Source: Isochrysis galbana
Taxonomy: Eukaryota > Haptophyta > Isochrysidales > Isochrysidaceae
DNA: 64,000 nucleotides
Direction: 5' to 3'
NCBI GenBank assembly: GCA_018136815.1
Contig: CM030935.1
Span: 3,608,299 to 3,672,298, forward strand
Made by a program: the position numbers and the translations under genes. Positions 61,405-64,000 of the stretch are shown here, piece after piece (position 1 is the first letter of the stretch; the number at the start of each line of letters is the position of its first letter). The notes beneath the pieces are model-generated. The model did not search any database. It was not told the DNA's origin and saw only the letters and a program-made list of their open reading frames with translations.

Positions 61405-62687
61405 CTAGGCATACTTCATCATGGCCGCCGGCATCGAGGCTGATGGCTCCCCGTCGCCAGTCGGATCGTCAGGGCTCTCTGAGATGTTGAGCCCCTTGAT
61501 CACGCCATCCTCTGCGAGAAGCGCGAAGCGCTTGCATCTGCATAGGCAACCACAATCCGCCAGTCATCAAGCGAGGCGCCCGTATCGAGCGCAAAGCGAC
61601 GCCCAGCCGTGGCGGTGGGATGGAACAAGAGCACACGGGATCCCATCAGCCATGCGCACATAACCTAAGCTGGCGGACCACTCGAGCCGCGCTGTGGTGG
61701 CAAAATCCCTCGCTCATATTGGCACAAGGCAATGGAACTCACCGGCCGGAGCCGAGGATGCCCGAGGGTCCGGCGTGGGTGAGCTCGACGCCAAGCGCTT
61801 TGGTGAAGGCGGAGGTAGGGTCGCCCATGAACTTGAGCATCGATCCCTCGATGCCCTGGCGGTGGCGGGCGAGTACACGATCTTCTTGTGAGCGCACACA
61901 ATTGCTTGGCAGCTCTCACAATAGTCGCAATAGCGCACCTGGTCCTTGGCCCACGCCTCCATCACAGCCATATCGTTTACACAGTAAACAATCACCTCAC
62001 TGATGCCCTTTGCCTTGAGCTCGCTCTGCTTCGCGAGGTAAGCGGGCACCTGCAGAGCAGCACGTGCGGACGTCGACATAAAGCAGTCATTGCTGGAACG
62101 GTTCATTGCTGAAACGCTCTTGTACTGCTGCGCGTGACATGGCTTCGTGCCACCTCACATTTCTCCCCCTCCCCCCCACTTTCCTCTCTCCCTCCCCCGC
62201 CCTCATCCCCCCCCCCCCCCCAGGTTGCGTCAAGCGGCAAAGGCTCAATTGCCGCAAGCTCTCGTGCTTCTGCCCCCGCCATGCTACCCTGTACTCTGCA
62301 ATTTTAATCAGGTGTTCCTCCCCCCCCTCCCTCGCCAGTACCTCCGACGCAGCCTCTCCACGTCGCAAACCCTCCTCCCCCCCCCGCCCCCTTCCCCCAG
62401 GTCAGACGCCCCACTCCCCCGCCCCCCACACACTCCCCACCCCCCCATCCCCCTGCCTCTCTCCCTTCTTCCTTCACCTGCAGGTTGGATCAGGTGGGCG
62501 TGAAGGCCCCTGGCAGCCCCACGATGATGGTCTTCTTCCCGGCGCCAGAGGTGTGCTGCGCCATGTCGACAGCCTCGTTGGGCCACGCCTTGTACAAGCT
62601 GACGGCGGGGACGCGGTCGCCTGCCTTGGCCGCAAGCGCGCGCGCGAGGTGAGGACGGGCAATCGTTGGCACGGCGCGGCGGAGCAT
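61405..62687 (-). CDS. Type II peroxiredoxin with in-frame TGA at the peroxidatic Cys (probable selenoprotein)
   Basis: Four exons: 62687-62478, 62049-61939, 61855-61743 and 61537-61405, all GT-AG and in phase, giving 188 residues if TGA 62492-62490 is read through. Residues 1-25 (MLRRAVPTIARPHLARALAA) look like a mitochondrial presequence. The active-site motif PxxxTxxC is present as PGAFTPT followed by TGA and SNLQ, so the TGA is residue 66, exactly the peroxidatic Cys. Downstream matches continue: VPAYLAKQSELKAKGISEVI, VNDMAVMEAWAKDQ, GDPTSAFTKALGVEL, CKRFALLAEDGVIKGLNISE. Such enzymes reduce peroxides using thioredoxin or glutaredoxin. A selenocysteine is the simplest reading; Cys-to-stop mutation is the alternative. 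I could not find a convincing SECIS element by eye in the 500 nt downstream. Confidence 0.87.
62490..62492 (-). other. In-frame TGA, candidate selenocysteine codon
   Basis: Minus strand ACC TGA TCC AAC CTG CAG then a GTGAAG donor at 62477. The four codons after it (SNLQ) and the next exon (VPAYLAKQ) keep the family spacing with no residues gained or lost. Confidence 0.8.
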
Positions 62688-62689
62688 CC

Positions 62690-63130
62690 TCTCTCTCTCT
62701 GCCCCCCTCCCTCTCTCTCTCCTCTCCCTCCCTCTCCCTCCGTCCCGGCCTCTCGCTCGCTCCTTCTATTCTCTACTCTTGGCGAGAGAGAGAGGAGAGA
62801 GAGAGAGAGAGGAGAGGTGCAGAAGGGGCGGGAGGGGGGATGATGGGGGGAAAGGGAAGGAGAGGCGAGGGGAGCTGAGGCGCTCCTCTCAGAACTAAGC
62901 GATCGGCGAAGAAGGACTGAAAGGGAGAAGGCGAAGGGAGGAGAGTGAGAGCGAACAGAAAGGAGAAAGTAGGTAAAAGAAGCTGAGTGAGAAGTGAAGA
63001 GTAGGGAGAGGGAGAGAGAGAGGGCCCTTCTGGGCCGAGGGCGGCCGCGCGGCGATCGCCCCCCCCCCCCCCCCCCCTCCCCCCCTCCCCCCCCCTTCCG
63101 CGCGCGCGCGCTCGCCCCCATCCTCTTCCG
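62690..63130. repeat. CT, GA and poly-C tracts upstream of peroxiredoxin
   Basis: CT-rich 62690-62760, GAGAG 62784-62812, purine-rich 62860-63025 and a C run at 63060-63080. Likely promoter/5' leader region of the minus-strand gene. Confidence 0.6.
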
Positions 63131-63189
63131 ACAGAATTCACAAATAGACTATATATCTACTATCTACATCTAGGGAGTACGGTCGCACA

Positions 63190-63260
63190 GCAATGACTCA
63201 ACAGCGCAACTTGACAAGTCGCCGCAGTTGAGTCAAAGTTGAGTCCCCGTTGAGTCGCTG
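63190..63260. repeat. Short GAGTCAAC-type repeat
   Basis: gttgagtcaaagttgagtccccgttgagtc and neighbours resemble the minisatellite at 49130-49830, in a few units only. Confidence 0.4.
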
Positions 63261-63527
63261 CAAACCCCCCCGAAGGTATGTAGGAGTAAGTAGTGGATCA
63301 CAATCGAGAATTGAGAACGCTGTCGTAAGAGGAAGAGCATCTGGGTCCGAATGAGTTTTGTAGTAGAATAGTATAATCCATGGCGTTCGCGATTGAATTG
63401 GGACCTCGTGGCTCTCTGGCTCTCTCGAACCTGCACCGTCCCTAAACTCATGCTACGACTCGTCACGTACTCGCTAGTATCTAGTATCTAGTATTCTACA
63501 TTCTACAGCCTACCGTTATACATATTA

Positions 63528-63655
63528 GCCCGGTCACTCACTCTTTTTAACCACTATTTCCCACCTCCCCTGGGTGTCCAAGGATTCCGCAAGGTCCCCC
63601 CTACCTGCCCCGGCAACTCCCTCCCCCCTCCGAACGACCCCCTCCCGCCCCACAA
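63528..63655 (-). repeat. Dispersed repeat end, third copy
   Basis: agcccggtcactcactcttt and tgtccaaggattccgc match 21420-21545 and the inverse of 41438-41532. Confidence 0.6.
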
Positions 63656-63739
63656 AGGGCAATGGCGTCGGTGAGGGACCGCCCTCCCTTCCCCCGCGCG
63701 TGGCGGGCTATTTTGGGAGATTGAGGCGGGCGCTCACGG

Positions 63740-64000
63740 GAGGCGGGAGGGAATCAGAGTCAGAGTGGTGAATGTGGGGCGCATCACTCTTAGAAACGCG
63801 GAGCTTCCGCGACGTCCGATCGCCCGCGATCGGCCGAAGAATGGCATGGAGGTGGTGGCCATGCAGAGCCCAGAGCTCTCGCGAGCAGGGTGGGGGGTCA
63901 CTAGTAGGTCGCACGCTGGTTCTTGAGGGTCGCACACACTCGCACTAACCCATCCTGGCCCCTCGCACCGCAGGAATGCCTCGATTCGATCCGGCCCGAC
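63740..64000 (+). CDS. Possible gene fragment leaving the window
   Basis: The plus-strand frame VVNVGRITLRNAELPRRPIA, then GMEVVAMQSPELSRA, looks coding. After it a G(T)-rich break and, at 63962-63973, a clear acceptor (ctcgcaccgcag) leads into a final partial exon. No domain recognised; start not found. Confidence 0.28.

Noticed and set aside
62053-62477. Missing exon with the peroxidatic Cys in the 428-nt intron
   Set aside because: Family spacing is complete without any extra exon: SNLQ joins VPAYLAKQ directly. The interval is C-rich and non-coding.
1-64000. tRNA, rRNA or small nuclear RNA genes
   Set aside because: Looked for T-loop (GGTTCGA) and known snRNA cores on both strands; matches such as ggttcgaattc near 22207 lack the rest of a cloverleaf.

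Overview
The window is GC-rich nuclear DNA from a eukaryote. Genes are broken by GT-AG introns of 33 to about 430 nt, one with a TACTAAC-type branch point (375-380), and are separated by long C, G, CT and GA tracts and many transposable elements. Enkurin points to a cell with motile cilia. An in-frame TGA at the catalytic position of a peroxiredoxin suggests a selenoprotein-using lineage. Together these fit a flagellate microalga (haptophyte-like is my best guess), but no single gene fixes the taxon. A 100-N gap lies at 2895-2994.

Left third (1-30.4 kb): an IQ-motif protein fragment entering from the left; a TE patch (LINE, Ty3/gypsy, assembly gap); an F-box/RCC1-repeat protein (3846-5198, -); a SAP-WW-RRM RNA-binding protein (5971-7692, +); a Ty3/gypsy RT relic and a LINE with clear target-site duplications (9118-10542, -); an ARM/HEAT-like protein (12904-15177, -); a nested TE block (about 15.5-19.7 kb) in which two hAT-like elements sit inside a gypsy element; enkurin (20189-21025, +); an unrecognised three-exon gene (23505-24508, +); a weakly supported zinc-finger gene (-); and a long U-box/dynamin-type GTPase/Phe-Gly repeat protein (26702-30357, -).

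Middle (30.4-48.3 kb): LINE relics; a PHD-type 2-oxoglutarate oxygenase with a one-base frame break in a G run (33533-34869, +); an approximately 0.8-kb repeat; a glucose-6-phosphate 1-epimerase (37779-38939, +); a third hAT-like element (39613-40407); a 201-bp MITE; a second F-box/RCC1 protein (42887-44548, +); a short LINE; and a DUF1295 membrane protein with a 33-nt intron (-).

Right (48.3-64 kb): a 1.67-kb inverted-repeat element full of a GTCAACTTGTT minisatellite; an intact 5.1-kb LTR retrotransposon with two 1330-bp repeats that look identical, carrying only a gag-like frame (50022-55160); a second MITE copy; a PAN/O-fucosyltransferase-like protein (56930-59748, +); head-to-head LINE 5' ends; and the four-exon type II peroxiredoxin (61405-62687, -).

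The cellular genes do not form a pathway or cluster. The mobile elements give the window its structure: at least one LINE group with 5' terminal hairpins, Ty3/gypsy elements, a gag-only LTR element, and several non-autonomous DNA elements with 8-bp target duplications.
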